Origin: JAJDXW01 sp965214795
GTDB lineage: Bacteria > Pseudomonadota > Gammaproteobacteria > HK1
Length of the DNA: 64,000 nt
Assembly (NCBI GenBank): GCA_965214795.1
Contig: OZ243976.1
Location: 2,666,001-2,730,000 of the forward strand
Direction: 5' to 3'
Below, one piece after another: positions 35,604 through 44,329 of the stretch. A program made the translations under genes and the position numbers. Positions within the stretch are counted from its first letter, which is position 1, and each line of letters opens with the position of its first letter. The notes under the pieces are model-generated. The model did no database searches. It was not told the DNA's origin and was given only the letters and a program-made list of their open reading frames with translations.

Positions 35604-37184
35604 ATGAAAGACATCAAGAAGTTCCAGCAGATGCACCGGGACGGCCAGCTCAGCCGCCGAGACTTTCTCGCGGCCATGAGTGCGCTTGGCGTGTCTGCGG
35701 CTGGTGCAGGCAGCTTCCTCACGTCCGCCAGCGCCCTCGCCGCCGCCCCGAGGAAGGGCGGCACGGCACGGTACGCGAACAACCTGCACGGCCCGGACGA
35801 CCAGATGGACCCGATCGTCTTCACCTCGGGAATCGACTATACCCGCGGCCGGGCCACCTACAACGGGCTGGTCCAGATCCTGGACAACATGTCGCTCCAC
35901 CCCGAGCTGGCCGAGGAGTGGTCGGTCAACAGCAACGCCACCGAGTTCACCTTCAAGATCCGCAAGGGAGTCGAGTTCCACGACGGGTCGCCGCTCACCG
36001 CGGACGACGTGGTCTGGAGCATGAACCGCCATCTCGGCGACGATTCCGTCTCCGTCATCAAGGCCTTCTTCTCCACCGTGAGCGAATGGAAGAAGGTCGA
36101 CAGCCATACCGTGAAGGCGATCCTCAACTCGCCGGATTCCGACCTGCCGCCGAAGCTCGGCGAGAAGCAGGCCAAGATCGTCAAGAAGGACACCGTGGAC
36201 TTCAAGGCCGGCAACGGCACCGGCCCCTTCCTGCTCGAATCGTTCGAGGCGGGCGTCCGGTCGACCCACGTCCGCAACCCCAACTACTGGCGGGACGGCG
36301 CCAACTTCGACGCGCTGGAGCTGACCGGGATCACCGATCCGATTGCCCGCGTGAACGCGCTCATCGCCGGCGACATGGATCTCATCAACAACGTCGACGC
36401 GAAGGGCATCCGACTCATCGAGCAGTCCGACGGCGTTCACGTCAACTCGACCCCGTCCGGTCTCTACGGCGGGATCTGCTGCCTCAAGAACACCCCCCCG
36501 GGCGACAACGACGACTTCGTCATGGGGCTGCGGTACATCCAGGATCGCGAGCGCATCGTGCGCTCCATCCTCAAGGGGCACGGCACGGTGGGCAACGACC
36601 ACCCGATCTCGCCCGCCTACGGCGCGGACCACTGCCACGAGCTGCCGCAGCGCGAGTATGATCCGGACAAGGCGAAGTTCCACCTCGACAGGTCCGGCTA
36701 CTCCTCGGCCGAGCTCTTCGTCGCGCCGGTGACTGTCGGCATCGAGGAGGCATGTCTCCTCATGCAGGCGAACCTGAAGAAGATCGGCTTCGATCTCACC
36801 ATCCGGAAGGTGCCGACGGACGGCTACTGGGGCGCGGTCTGGATGAAGGAGCCCCTCAACGTCGTGTCGTGGAACATGCGCCCGACCGCGAACTCGATGC
36901 TGGCTATCCAGTTCGCACCGGGCGCCGCCTGGAACGACACTTTCTGGAACGACGACCGGATGGGAGAGCTGCTGAAGATGCAGCTCGCGGAGACCGATCC
37001 CGTGAAGCGCCACGAGATGCTCTGCGAGATGCAGGGCTTGGTGCACAACGAGGCGGGCATGGTGATTCCCTACCACGTCAACATCCTCGACGGGGTGAGC
37101 GACAAGATCCACGGGATCCCCAACGTCCCCCTGGGATCGGTGGGCGCCTACGAATGGGTCGAGTTCGCCTGGATGGAGGCCTGA
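35604..37184 (+). CDS. Peptide-type ABC substrate-binding protein (Tat-exported)
   Basis: 526 aa. A twin-arginine motif S17-R18-R19-D20-F21-L22 is followed by a hydrophobic stretch and ALAAAP, so export is by the Tat system, which is common for SBP family 5 in some Proteobacteria. The family 5 pattern follows: LDPIVFTSG-like DDQMDPIVFTSGIDYTRG, LAEEWSVNSNATEFTFKIRKGVEFHDGSPLTADDVVWSMNRH, NGTGPFLLESF, NPNYWRDG, and the C-terminal IPYHVNILDGVSDKIHGI. It heads the transporter operon and has a strong ribosome site. The ligand is a peptide, opine or nickel-like chelate; this cannot be decided. Confidence 0.9.
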   Translation: MKDIKKFQQMHRDGQLSRRDFLAAMSALGVSAAGAGSFLTSASALAAAPRKGGTARYANNLHGPDDQMDPIVFTSGIDYTRGRATYNGLVQILDNMSLHPELAEEWSVNSNATEFTFKIRKGVEFHDGSPLTADDVVWSMNRHLGDDSVSVIKAFFSTVSEWKKVDSHTVKAILNSPDSDLPPKLGEKQAKIVKKDTVDFKAGNGTGPFLLESFEAGVRSTHVRNPNYWRDGANFDALELTGITDPIARVNALIAGDMDLINNVDAKGIRLIEQSDGVHVNSTPSGLYGGICCLKNTPPGDNDDFVMGLRYIQDRERIVRSILKGHGTVGNDHPISPAYGADHCHELPQREYDPDKAKFHLDRSGYSSAELFVAPVTVGIEEACLLMQANLKKIGFDLTIRKVPTDGYWGAVWMKEPLNVVSWNMRPTANSMLAIQFAPGAAWNDTFWNDDRMGELLKMQLAETDPVKRHEMLCEMQGLVHNEAGMVIPYHVNILDGVSDKIHGIPNVPLGSVGAYEWVEFAWMEA

Positions 37185-37197
37185 GTATCGGCCCTTC

Positions 37198-37228
37198 GGC
37201 CCGCGCGGCGGCACCCGCCGCGCGGGCC
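37198..37228 (+). terminator. Intrinsic-terminator-like hairpin after the binding-protein gene
   Basis: GGCCCGCGCGGCGG (37198-37211) and CCGCCGCGCGGGCC (37215-37228) form a perfect 14-bp stem with a CAC loop, followed by TTTCC. It lies 14 bases after the binding-protein stop and 105 before the permease start, so it should attenuate transcription into the membrane genes. Confidence 0.75.
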
Positions 37229-37333
37229 TTTCCGAATCGGGTCGGCTGTGCCGCGTCGGGGCGGTAGCCCGGCGCAGGGCCCCGGCCGCTCCGGCTCGCG
37301 CCCCTGCGACCGCCTCCGGTTCGGCGGCCGACG

Positions 37334-38302
37334 ATGCTGCTGAGGAGCTTGCTGCGCCGGACCGCGACGGGTTTCGCTACCCTGCTCGTGGTGTCGGTCC
37401 TCATCTTCGTCGGCACGAGCGTGCTGCCCGGTGACGTCGCCAGCATCATCCTGGGCCAGATGGCGACCCCGGAGTCCCTCGCCGCCCTGCGCGCCAAGCT
37501 GGGCATGGACCAGCCCGCGTACTTGCGCTACTTCCTGTGGCTCGGGGACTTCCTGACCGGCGATCTCGGATTCTCGAAGGCCGGCTCCGGCATCGGGACC
37601 GTCGGCACCCCCATCTCCGACATGCTCGCCCCGCGCCTCCTCAACACCCTGCGCCTCGCCGGGACCGTGGCGGTGATCGCCATTCCCGTCTCGATGACCC
37701 TCGGGCTGCTCGCGGCCATGTATCCGGGCACGCGGCTCGACCGGATCGTCACCTTCGGCACCCTGAGCCTCATCTCCGTTCCGGAGTTCCTCGTCGCCAC
37801 CTTCCTGGTGCTGGTGCTGGCGGTGCAGCTCGGATGGCTTCCCGCGACCGCCTACATGAGCGGGAACGAGACCGGCTGGAAACTCGTCCGGGCCCTCGCC
37901 ATGCCGACCCTGACCCTCGTCATCGTGGCGTCGTCGCAGATCATGCGAATGACCCGGGCCACGGTGCTCAACGTCATGAGCTCTCCCTACATCGAGATGG
38001 CGATCCTCAAGGGCGTCCCGCGCGCGAGGATCATCCTGCGCCACGCGCTCCTCAACGCGGTCGGCCCGATCGTCAACGTCATCGCCCTCAATCTCGCGTA
38101 CCTGGTGAGCGGGGTGGTCATCGTGGAGACCATCTTCGCCTACCCGGGGCTCGCCAAGCTGATGATCGAAGCGGTCCAGACCCGGGATCTGCCCCTCGTG
38201 CAAGCCTGCGCGATGATCTTCTGTGCGACGTACATCGTTCTCATCTTCGTCGCGGACATGGCCTCCATCCTGTCCAACCCCCGGCTGCGTCACCCGAAGT
38301 AG
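37334..38302 (+). CDS. Peptide-type ABC permease, DppB-like
   Basis: 322 aa. N-terminal LLRRTATGFATLLVVSVLIFVGTSVLPGDVA is the DppB/OppB opening (normally ..FxxxxxxPGDPA), followed by LGMDQPAYLRYFLWLGDFLTGDLGFS. A cytoplasmic coupling loop RATVLNVMSSPYIEMAILKGVPRARIILRHALLNAVGPIVN carries the EAA-like motif, and VVIVETIFAYPGLAKLMIEAVQTRDLPLVQ is diagnostic. It is followed by the DppC-like gene after 13 bases. Confidence 0.92.
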   Translation: MLLRSLLRRTATGFATLLVVSVLIFVGTSVLPGDVASIILGQMATPESLAALRAKLGMDQPAYLRYFLWLGDFLTGDLGFSKAGSGIGTVGTPISDMLAPRLLNTLRLAGTVAVIAIPVSMTLGLLAAMYPGTRLDRIVTFGTLSLISVPEFLVATFLVLVLAVQLGWLPATAYMSGNETGWKLVRALAMPTLTLVIVASSQIMRMTRATVLNVMSSPYIEMAILKGVPRARIILRHALLNAVGPIVNVIALNLAYLVSGVVIVETIFAYPGLAKLMIEAVQTRDLPLVQACAMIFCATYIVLIFVADMASILSNPRLRHPK

Positions 38303-38315
38303 CGAGAGAGCCGGC

Positions 38316-39251
38316 ATGCCGGAGGAGAACGACGAGGCCACCGCCGCAACCCGGTTCGAGGAGCTTCCCGACGCGCCGCCCCGCCGCCGGCTGGCGCTCA
38401 CGTGGAGCGGGAAGCTCGGCATCTGCGTGGTGGCGTTCTGGGCCGTCATCGTGGTCATCGGCCCGTATATCTCCCCCTACCACGAGGCGGACATCCTCGA
38501 CGAGTCGCTCTTCATCGTGCCGGGGAGTGACGACCCCTATCCGCCGACCGACTTCCAGCCTCCGAGCCGGGTCGCCTGGCTCGGCACCGACTACCTCGGC
38601 CGGGACACGCTCTCCCGGACGCTGTTCGGCGCTCGAACCACGATCGGCATCTCGTTGCTATCGACCCTCCTCGCCTATCTCGTGGGGGTGACCCTGGGTA
38701 TCGCGGCCGCGGTCGGGGGCGGCATGCTGGACTCGGCGCTGAGCCGGGTCAACGACGCCTTCCTGTCGATCCCGAGCATCATGCTCGCCCTGGTGATGAT
38801 CGCCGCCATCGGGAGCACGGTCCCCATCCTCATCGTGCTGACCGGTCTCATCTACGCGACCAGCGTGTTCCGGATCGCTCGGGCGCTCGGGCTCGACGTC
38901 ATGGTGAGCGATTTCGTCGAGGCGGCCAAGGTGCGCGGCGAGGGACTGTGGTGGATCATCACCCGCGAGATCCTGCCCAACGTGGCCATGCCGATGGCGA
39001 CCGACTTCGGCCTCCGGTTCGTCTACATCATCCTCTTCATCTCGAGCCTGAGCTTCCTCGGCCTCGGGGTCCAGCCGCCGCAGTCGGATTGGGGGAGCAT
39101 GGTGCGGGAGAGTCTCGCCGGGCTCCCCTACGGCTCCATCGCCCCGCTCGTGCCCGCCCTCGCGATTGCCACCCTGACGATCGCCATCAACCTCGTCGTC
39201 GACGACGTCTCCGCGCACGCGGGCGGCCGGCTCGCGAAGCGCATGGTCTGA
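38316..39251 (+). CDS. Peptide-type ABC permease, DppC-like
   Basis: 311 aa from ATG 38316 with GAGAGAGCC upstream. The DppC pattern is clear: RVAWLGTDYLGRDTLSRTLFGARTTIGISLLSTLLAYLVGVTLG, VNDAFLSIPSIMLALVMIAAIG, DFVEAAKVRGEGLWWIITREILPNVAMPM (coupling motif) and SLSFLGLGVQPPQSDWGSMVRE. The extended N-terminal segment of about 25 residues is cytosolic. Its stop and the next ATG share a base (TGATG). Confidence 0.93.
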   Translation: MPEENDEATAATRFEELPDAPPRRRLALTWSGKLGICVVAFWAVIVVIGPYISPYHEADILDESLFIVPGSDDPYPPTDFQPPSRVAWLGTDYLGRDTLSRTLFGARTTIGISLLSTLLAYLVGVTLGIAAAVGGGMLDSALSRVNDAFLSIPSIMLALVMIAAIGSTVPILIVLTGLIYATSVFRIARALGLDVMVSDFVEAAKVRGEGLWWIITREILPNVAMPMATDFGLRFVYIILFISSLSFLGLGVQPPQSDWGSMVRESLAGLPYGSIAPLVPALAIATLTIAINLVVDDVSAHAGGRLAKRMV

Positions 39252-41065
39252 TGTCCGTCCTCCTCGATGTCGACGGGCTGAGGATCGGCGCCCGCAAGGA
39301 CGACGGCACCGTCGCACCCATCGTCAAGGGGGTGAGCTTCGCCGTGAAGCGCCGCGAGGTGGTGGCGCTCATCGGCGAGTCGGGCTCGGGCAAGACCACC
39401 ATCGCGCTCTCCGCCCTCGGCTATGCCAAGCCGGGCCTCGAGTTCACCGGCGGCGAGGTGCGCCTCGACGGCCGCGACGTCATCTCCATGCCGCCGGAGG
39501 AGCAGCGCGCGCTCCGCGGCCAGCGGGTTGCGTACCTCGCCCAGAGTGCCGCCGCGACGTTCAACCCCGCGTTGACGATCGGGGAGCAGGTGACGGAGTC
39601 GCCGGTGCTCCACGGGCAACTCACCCGGGAGGAGGCCGACCGGCGGGCCGAATCGCTTTACCGGGCTCTCGATCTTCCCGAGCCGGAGCGCCTCGGCCGG
39701 CGCTATCCGCACCAGGTCTCGGGCGGGCAGCTCCAGAGGCTGATGGCGGCGATGGCCCTCTGCGGGAATCCCGACCTGCTGATCCTCGACGAGCCGACCA
39801 CCGCACTCGACGTGACCACCCAGATCGAGGTGCTGAAGGCATTCAAGTCGGTCATTCAGCAGGAGGGGGCGGCGGCGGTCTACGTGACCCACGACCTCTC
39901 CGTGGTCGCGCAGATCGCGGACCACATCGTCGTGCTCTATGCCGGCGACATCCAGGAGCAGGGGACCGCGGACCAGATCATCAACCAGCCGGCCCACGAC
40001 TACACGCGGCGGCTGATGGCCGCGGTCCGCCCCCCGCCGGCGGCCGGGCAGGGCGACGAGACCTCGGGGGAGCACGAGCGCGACGTGCCGGCCCTGGAGG
40101 TGAAGAACGTCACCGCGGGTTACGGAAGGCGCCCGGGCGGCGGCCCGGCGGAGACGGTGCTCCGGGACGTGAACGTCTCCGTCCAGCGGGGGCACACCGT
40201 CGGGGTGATCGGCGAGTCCGGCTGCGGCAAGTCCACCCTCGCGCGGGTCATGTCCGGCCTGCTGTCGGCGAGCGAAGGGGAGGTGTCCCTCGACGGAGAA
40301 CGGCTCCAGCCGAGCCTCCGGGATCGCGATCGGAGCGAGCTTCGGAAGGTCCAGTTCGTCTTCCAGATGGCGGACACCGCGCTCAACCCGCGCCAGCGGA
40401 TCGGCCGCATTCTCGGCCGTCCGCTCGAGTTCTACCTGGGGTTGAGGGGTGAAGCGAAGCGCCGGCGCATCGGCGAGCTGCTCCACATGGTCGAGCTGCC
40501 GGCGGAGTTCGCCGGGCGCTACCCCGAGGAGCTCTCCGGGGGGCAGAAGCAGCGCGTCAACCTCGCCCGAGCCCTCGCGGCATCACCCGAGGTGCTGCTC
40601 TGCGACGAGGTGATCTCGGCCCTCGACACCATCGTCGGGGCGAACGTGATCGAGCTCCTCAAGCGGCTGCGCCAGCAGACGGGAGTGTCGTTCGTCTTCA
40701 TCAGCCACGATCTGTCCACCATCGCGTCATTCGCGGACGAGATCGTCGTGCTCTACGCGGGACGGGTCGTCGAGCAGGGCCGGACCGACCAGGTGCTCTC
40801 GCCGCCGTACCACCCCTATACCCGGCTCCTGATCGCATCCGTCCCGGAGCTGCGGATCGGGTGGCTCGAAGAGACCATGGCGACCCAGGAGGCGAGGGCG
40901 GGCATCGACCGGGTGGTCGAGCTGGTCGAAGTCGGCTGTCCCTTCTTCGAACGGTGCCCGATAGCCATCGCAGGAACCTGCGACCGGGAGAATCCGCCCG
41001 TCCGGGACCTCGGCGGCGGACACGCGATCGAGTGCCACCGAAGCGTGGAGGAATTTCTCGCCTGA
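39251..41065 (+). CDS. Fused double ATPase of a peptide ABC transporter (DppD-DppF)
   Basis: 604 aa with two complete nucleotide-binding domains in one chain. NBD1: Walker A GESGSGKTT, signature VSGGQLQRLMAAMALCGNPDLLILDEPTTALD. NBD2 (from about residue 280): Walker A GESGCGKST, signature LSGGQKQRVNLARALAASPEVLLCDEVISALDT. A C-terminal Cys-containing OppD/DppD-type tail (VGCPFFERCPIAIAGTCDRENPP) closes the protein. Usually these are two genes (dppD and dppF); here they are joined, and the second Walker B reads CDEVISALD, the typical DppF form. The linker is about 20 residues. It powers the DppBC-like channel. Confidence 0.93.
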   Translation: MSVLLDVDGLRIGARKDDGTVAPIVKGVSFAVKRREVVALIGESGSGKTTIALSALGYAKPGLEFTGGEVRLDGRDVISMPPEEQRALRGQRVAYLAQSAAATFNPALTIGEQVTESPVLHGQLTREEADRRAESLYRALDLPEPERLGRRYPHQVSGGQLQRLMAAMALCGNPDLLILDEPTTALDVTTQIEVLKAFKSVIQQEGAAAVYVTHDLSVVAQIADHIVVLYAGDIQEQGTADQIINQPAHDYTRRLMAAVRPPPAAGQGDETSGEHERDVPALEVKNVTAGYGRRPGGGPAETVLRDVNVSVQRGHTVGVIGESGCGKSTLARVMSGLLSASEGEVSLDGERLQPSLRDRDRSELRKVQFVFQMADTALNPRQRIGRILGRPLEFYLGLRGEAKRRRIGELLHMVELPAEFAGRYPEELSGGQKQRVNLARALAASPEVLLCDEVISALDTIVGANVIELLKRLRQQTGVSFVFISHDLSTIASFADEIVVLYAGRVVEQGRTDQVLSPPYHPYTRLLIASVPELRIGWLEETMATQEARAGIDRVVELVEVGCPFFERCPIAIAGTCDRENPPVRDLGGGHAIECHRSVEEFLA

Positions 41066-41158
41066 TCGGGTGCGCGGTCCCGGTCCGTCCCCTTTTCCGG
41101 CCGTCCGCCACCGCACCGTTTCGCGGATCGCGTCCCGGACCGGTCCGGTTCGGGGTCA

Positions 41159-41414
41159 ACCCGAAAAAATCGCCGACTTTCGTCGCGAGGGGGCCAGGAT
41201 GCCCCACGATCTCCCCACGATCTCCCCACGATCTCATGGAGGAACGGGCCGCCCGGACCGAAAGTGCGCGTGCGCGCGGCTGAAGGCGCAGTCGACACCA
41301 GCTCGACACTGGCGCGTGCGCGCGGCCGAAGCGACTTGGGCGGCTTGCGGGAGTACGGCCCGCGACCGCGAGCGGATGGGCGGCCGCGGCGGGAAGGCGG
41401 TGATTTTTTCGGGT
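41159..41414 (+). repeat. Family B repeat, full-length copy (256 bp)
   Basis: Complete element. The ends ACCCGAAAAAATCGCCG (left) and CGGTGATTTTTTCGGGT (right) are near-perfect inverted repeats. The body holds GTCGCGAGGGGGCCAGGATG, three copies of an 11-bp unit CCCACGATCTC (41200-41236), and GCGGCTTGCGGGAGTACGGC. No clear target duplication. Its right end overlaps the stop codon of the convergent flavin reductase. The short segment 41066-41158 shows no gene. Confidence 0.88.
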
Positions 41415-41893
41415 CAGCCCGCGACCCCGGTGTACCGGCCGCGGAAGAAGGCGAGGGGCTCGCCTTCCGGCCGGTGGGCGAAAGCGACGACCTCACCCAC
41501 GTAGATGACGTGATCGCCGCCATCGTGCCGGGCCGTGGTCCGGCATTCGAAGGTCGCGATGGCGTCGTCGAGGAGGGGGCAGCCGTCGTGTCCGGCCCGC
41601 CGCCCGACCCCGGTCCACTTGTCGACGTTCTTGGTCGCGAACCGGCTCGAAAGCGCTTCCTGATCCGACCTCAGCACATTGACCGCAAAAGATTTCGCCC
41701 GCTCGAACGCGGCGAAACATTCGGCGGTGCGGGAGAGGCTGAAGAGCACCAGCGGGGGCTCCAGGGACACGGACGAGAACGAATTCGCGGTAAGTCCGTG
41801 AAGCTCGCCCGCGTTCCGGGTGGTGATGACGGTGACGCCCGTCACGAAGTTCCCGAGCGCTTCTCGCAACCGAAGCGCCGCCGGAGCGGTCAT
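41414..41893 (-). CDS. HpaC-like flavin reductase
   Basis: 159 aa. The start at ATG 41891-41893 (complement) has AGGAGG seven bases upstream; a longer frame to 41989 lacks that signal. FVTGVTVITTRNAGELHGLTANSFSSVSLEPPLVLFSLSRTAECFAAFERAKSFAVNVL matches the flavin reductase/DIM6 domain that binds FMN; HDGCPLLDDAIATFECRTTARHDGGDHVIYVGEVVAF completes it. It supplies reduced flavin to a partner monooxygenase; the LLM enzyme at 24106 is a possible but distant partner. Divergent from the MarR gene; likely controlled from the shared region. Its stop codon is formed at the end of repeat B. Confidence 0.88.
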   Translation of the reverse strand: MTAPAALRLREALGNFVTGVTVITTRNAGELHGLTANSFSSVSLEPPLVLFSLSRTAECFAAFERAKSFAVNVLRSDQEALSSRFATKNVDKWTGVGRRAGHDGCPLLDDAIATFECRTTARHDGGDHVIYVGEVVAFAHRPEGEPLAFFRGRYTGVAG

Positions 41894-42035
41894 GGGTCTA
41901 CCTCCTGCGCCTGGTTCTGCCGGGGGCGGCGCCCGTGCGGCGCCCCCACGTTCGGAGAGGCCCGTTCCGGACACCGGTTCGTCCGGCATGGATGGCCATG
42001 CTGATTATCGCCGAGGCGAATATGGGTTTACAAAT

Positions 42036-42051
42036 TGTCAGCTAGCTAACA
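42036..42051. promoter_or_regulatory. MarR-type operator in the divergent promoter
   Basis: TGTCAGCTAGCTAACA is a near-perfect palindrome 11 bases before the MarR ATG. The core TCAGCTAGCTAA matches the SlyA/MarR consensus TTAGCAAGCTAA at ten of twelve positions. The flanking sequence is AT-rich, unlike its surroundings, as for a promoter. Autoregulation and control of the flavin reductase are inferred. Confidence 0.65.
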
Positions 42052-42061
42052 TAATCTCCGC

Positions 42062-42571
42062 ATGCTCTGGAATCGGCCCGATCCCGTCTTCGGATTCCTC
42101 GTGCACGACATTTCGCGGATGTTGCGCAAGCGGTTCGATCGGCGCGCCCGGGACATCGGTCTCACGAAGTCGCAGTGGATCGTGCTCGCCCATCTCGCCC
42201 GGCACGAAGGGATCCACCAGGGGGGGCTCGCGGAGGTTCTGGAGCTCGAGCCGGCAACCCTCGGCCGGCATCTCGACCGGCTCGAGGATACGGGGTGGAT
42301 CGAGCGTCGTCCGGACCCCGCCGACCGCCGCACGTGGCGGCTGCACCTGACCGGCAAGGCCACCCCGGTGCTCGACAGGATGGCCGCTCTCGTCGAGATC
42401 ACCACCCAGGAAGCGCTCGCGGGGCTCGGCGCCGAGGAGCGCGAGCGGCTGCAATCGCATCTCCTCACCATCCGGGCGAACCTGACGGATCGACCCGAGA
42501 CGGACCCTGAACCAAGGGAGTCGGTGGCGGAAGGCGGAGAGCCGCGGCGCCTGGCGGCGGGAGCGGACTGA
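42062..42571 (+). CDS. MarR-family transcriptional regulator
   Basis: 169 aa. The winged helix is plain: FLVHDISRMLRKRFDRRARDIGLTKSQWIVLAHLARHEGIHQGGLAEVLELEPATLGRHLDRLEDTGWIERRPDPADRRTWRLHLTGKA, with the MarR wing DRR and recognition helix PATLGRHLDRLE. The C-terminal dimer helix is followed by a charged tail. The stop overlaps the ATG of the membrane-fusion gene (TGATG), as in emrR-emrA-type operons. It probably represses itself, the efflux gene and perhaps the flavin reductase. Confidence 0.92.
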   Translation: MLWNRPDPVFGFLVHDISRMLRKRFDRRARDIGLTKSQWIVLAHLARHEGIHQGGLAEVLELEPATLGRHLDRLEDTGWIERRPDPADRRTWRLHLTGKATPVLDRMAALVEITTQEALAGLGAEERERLQSHLLTIRANLTDRPETDPEPRESVAEGGEPRRLAAGAD

Positions 42572-43707
42572 TGGCCGCTCCGGAACCCGCGCCCCGTCCC
42601 GCGAGCGAGCGACGGCTCCGGCGCCGCCGGATGAGCCGGCTCCGGTACCGGCTGCGCCGGCTCGGCCGGGTTCTCTTCCTGGCCCTCGGGCCGTTCGTGG
42701 TGGCGACCGCGGGGGGCTTCTGGTATGCGACCTCCGGGCGCATCGTCACCACCGAGAACGCCTACGTCGAGGCCGAACACATCCTCGTCACCCCGGCGGT
42801 GGACGGAATGGTGGCGAAGGTGTTCGTCCGCGACAACCAGGCGGTCGAGCGGAACCAGCCCCTCTTCGAGGTGGACAAGATGCCGTTGCGGCTGGAATGG
42901 GAGAAGGCCGGAGCCGAGCTCGACGCCATTCGTTACGAGATCGGCTCGTACCGGGCCGCGCACCGCCAGGCCGAGGCAGAGCTCGGGAGTGCCCGAAAGG
43001 AAGCCGCGTTCCTCGAGAATGAGTATCAACGGCGCGCGCGACTCGGCGGCGGCAAGGCGCTCGCGAAGGTCGAGCTCGACCGGTTTCGCCACCAGTGGCA
43101 GCTCGCCAGGCAGCGGATCCCGGAGCTCGAGGAGAAGGTGCGGCTGATGCTCGCGAGCCTCGGCGGCGACCGGGACCTCGCCGCGGAGGACCATCCCCGT
43201 TACCGGCTCGTGCGCGCCGAACGTGCGAAGGCCGCCCTCGCTCTCGAACGGGCCACCGTGCGTGCTCCGGCGTCGGGACACATCGCCAACCTGGATCTGC
43301 AGCCCGGAGAGTACGTCAGGGAGGGGGCACCGGTCTTCAGTCTCATCGCCGACGTCGAGCCCTGGATCGAGGCCAACCTCAAGGAGACCCGGCTCACCCA
43401 CATACGCGAGGGCCAGAGCGTGGGGATCACCATCGACGCCTACCCCGACGAGCAGTGGCAGGGTACGGTGTCCGGGGTGAGCGCGGGCACCGGCGCGGTG
43501 TTCTCGCTCCTGCCGGCCCAGAACGCCACCGGCAACTGGGTGAAGGTCGTGCAGCGGGTTCCGGTGCGAATCGCGGTCGTCCCGCGGCGGGACGCGCCGG
43601 CGCTGCGGGCGGGAATGAGTGCCCGGGTGGAGATCGACAGCGGCTACGAGCGCGCGCTTCCCGGGGTCGTTCGAAGCGCGCTCGCCCTCGTCGGCTACGC
43701 TCGGTGA
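42571..43707 (+). CDS. HlyD/EmrA-type membrane-fusion protein
   Basis: 378 aa. One N-terminal transmembrane helix (LGPFVVATAGGFWYATSG), then TENAYVEAEHILVTPAVDGMVAKVFVRDNQAVERNQPLFEVD (biotinyl-lipoyl half), a helical hairpin with LENEYQRRARLGGGKALAKVELDRFRHQ, the second lipoyl half ATVRAPASGHIANLDLQPGEYV, and a beta-barrel (LKETRLTHIREGQSVGITIDAYP), ending VVPRRDAPALRAGMSARVEID. That is the EmrA arrangement for export across a double membrane. The normal partner, an EmrB-type major facilitator, is absent; the next gene is convergent. It may serve an unlinked pump or have lost its partner. Confidence 0.9.
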   Translation: MAAPEPAPRPASERRLRRRRMSRLRYRLRRLGRVLFLALGPFVVATAGGFWYATSGRIVTTENAYVEAEHILVTPAVDGMVAKVFVRDNQAVERNQPLFEVDKMPLRLEWEKAGAELDAIRYEIGSYRAAHRQAEAELGSARKEAAFLENEYQRRARLGGGKALAKVELDRFRHQWQLARQRIPELEEKVRLMLASLGGDRDLAAEDHPRYRLVRAERAKAALALERATVRAPASGHIANLDLQPGEYVREGAPVFSLIADVEPWIEANLKETRLTHIREGQSVGITIDAYPDEQWQGTVSGVSAGTGAVFSLLPAQNATGNWVKVVQRVPVRIAVVPRRDAPALRAGMSARVEIDSGYERALPGVVRSALALVGYAR

Positions 43708-44204
43708 TGCCCGGAGCCGGCTGAGGCCGGTTCGGAAGAAGGTGCGCGCGCGCCATCTCCGGCCGCCCGCCATCCGCGGCAACGGGTGATCGCGAGCTCG
43801 AGGAGGGTGGGCCGTCCGGAGAAGAGTGGCACCTTCCCGTATTGGGGGTACTTCGCACGAAGGGCCGCGACGGCCTCCGCCGCGGGGCCCTTCGGCTCCG
43901 CACCGATCCCGTGGACCCGGATCGTGCCATCGATCCGCACCCACCACAGCCGCGACCAGTCCTCCGAGTATTCGTCGAGCAGCAACGCCGCGCGAGGGTC
44001 CGTGGCCGCATTGGCGAGCCGTGCGAGCGGGCCGCCCGACTTGCGCTTTCCGTCGATCGGAGTCCACACCGATTCCCGGGCCGGGGCGAAGACCACCGGT
44101 GCGACCCACGGCCCGCCCCCGTCCGCGGAGACCATCGCAAGCCTTCCCACCGGCCAGGATGCAAGGAGTTCGGCGAGAGAGTCGTCGTCGGGCATGGGGG
44201 CCAT
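43695..44204 (-). CDS. PPOX-class flavin/F420-type oxidoreductase (TIGR03668-like)
   Basis: 169 aa. ATG 44202-44204 (complement) fits a GGAAGG just upstream; a GTG six bases earlier is less likely. The split-barrel fold is shown by VGRLAMVSADGGGPWVAPVVFA, VWTPIDGKRKSGGPLARLANAATDPRAALLLDEYSEDWSRLWWVRIDGTIRV and RAKYPQYGKVPLFSGRPTLLELAIT. The DEYSEDW..LWWVR block is typical of TIGR03668, named for F420 in actinobacteria; outside them the cofactor may be FMN or heme. The 3' end overlaps the fusion-protein gene by 13 bases. Substrate unknown. Confidence 0.8.
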   Translation of the reverse strand: MAPMPDDDSLAELLASWPVGRLAMVSADGGGPWVAPVVFAPARESVWTPIDGKRKSGGPLARLANAATDPRAALLLDEYSEDWSRLWWVRIDGTIRVHGIGAEPKGPAAEAVAALRAKYPQYGKVPLFSGRPTLLELAITRCRGWRAAGDGARAPSSEPASAGSGHHRA

Positions 44205-44329
44205 GGTCACCTTCCGGCCGGCCCCCGCGTCGTCCTTCCGGCTCCGGTCGGCCGGCCGGCGGGGGGCCGATGCGCCGATGCTACCGCCGCCGGCCGGGGA
44301 ACGCCGCCGGGTCCGCCGGTCCGCCGGTC

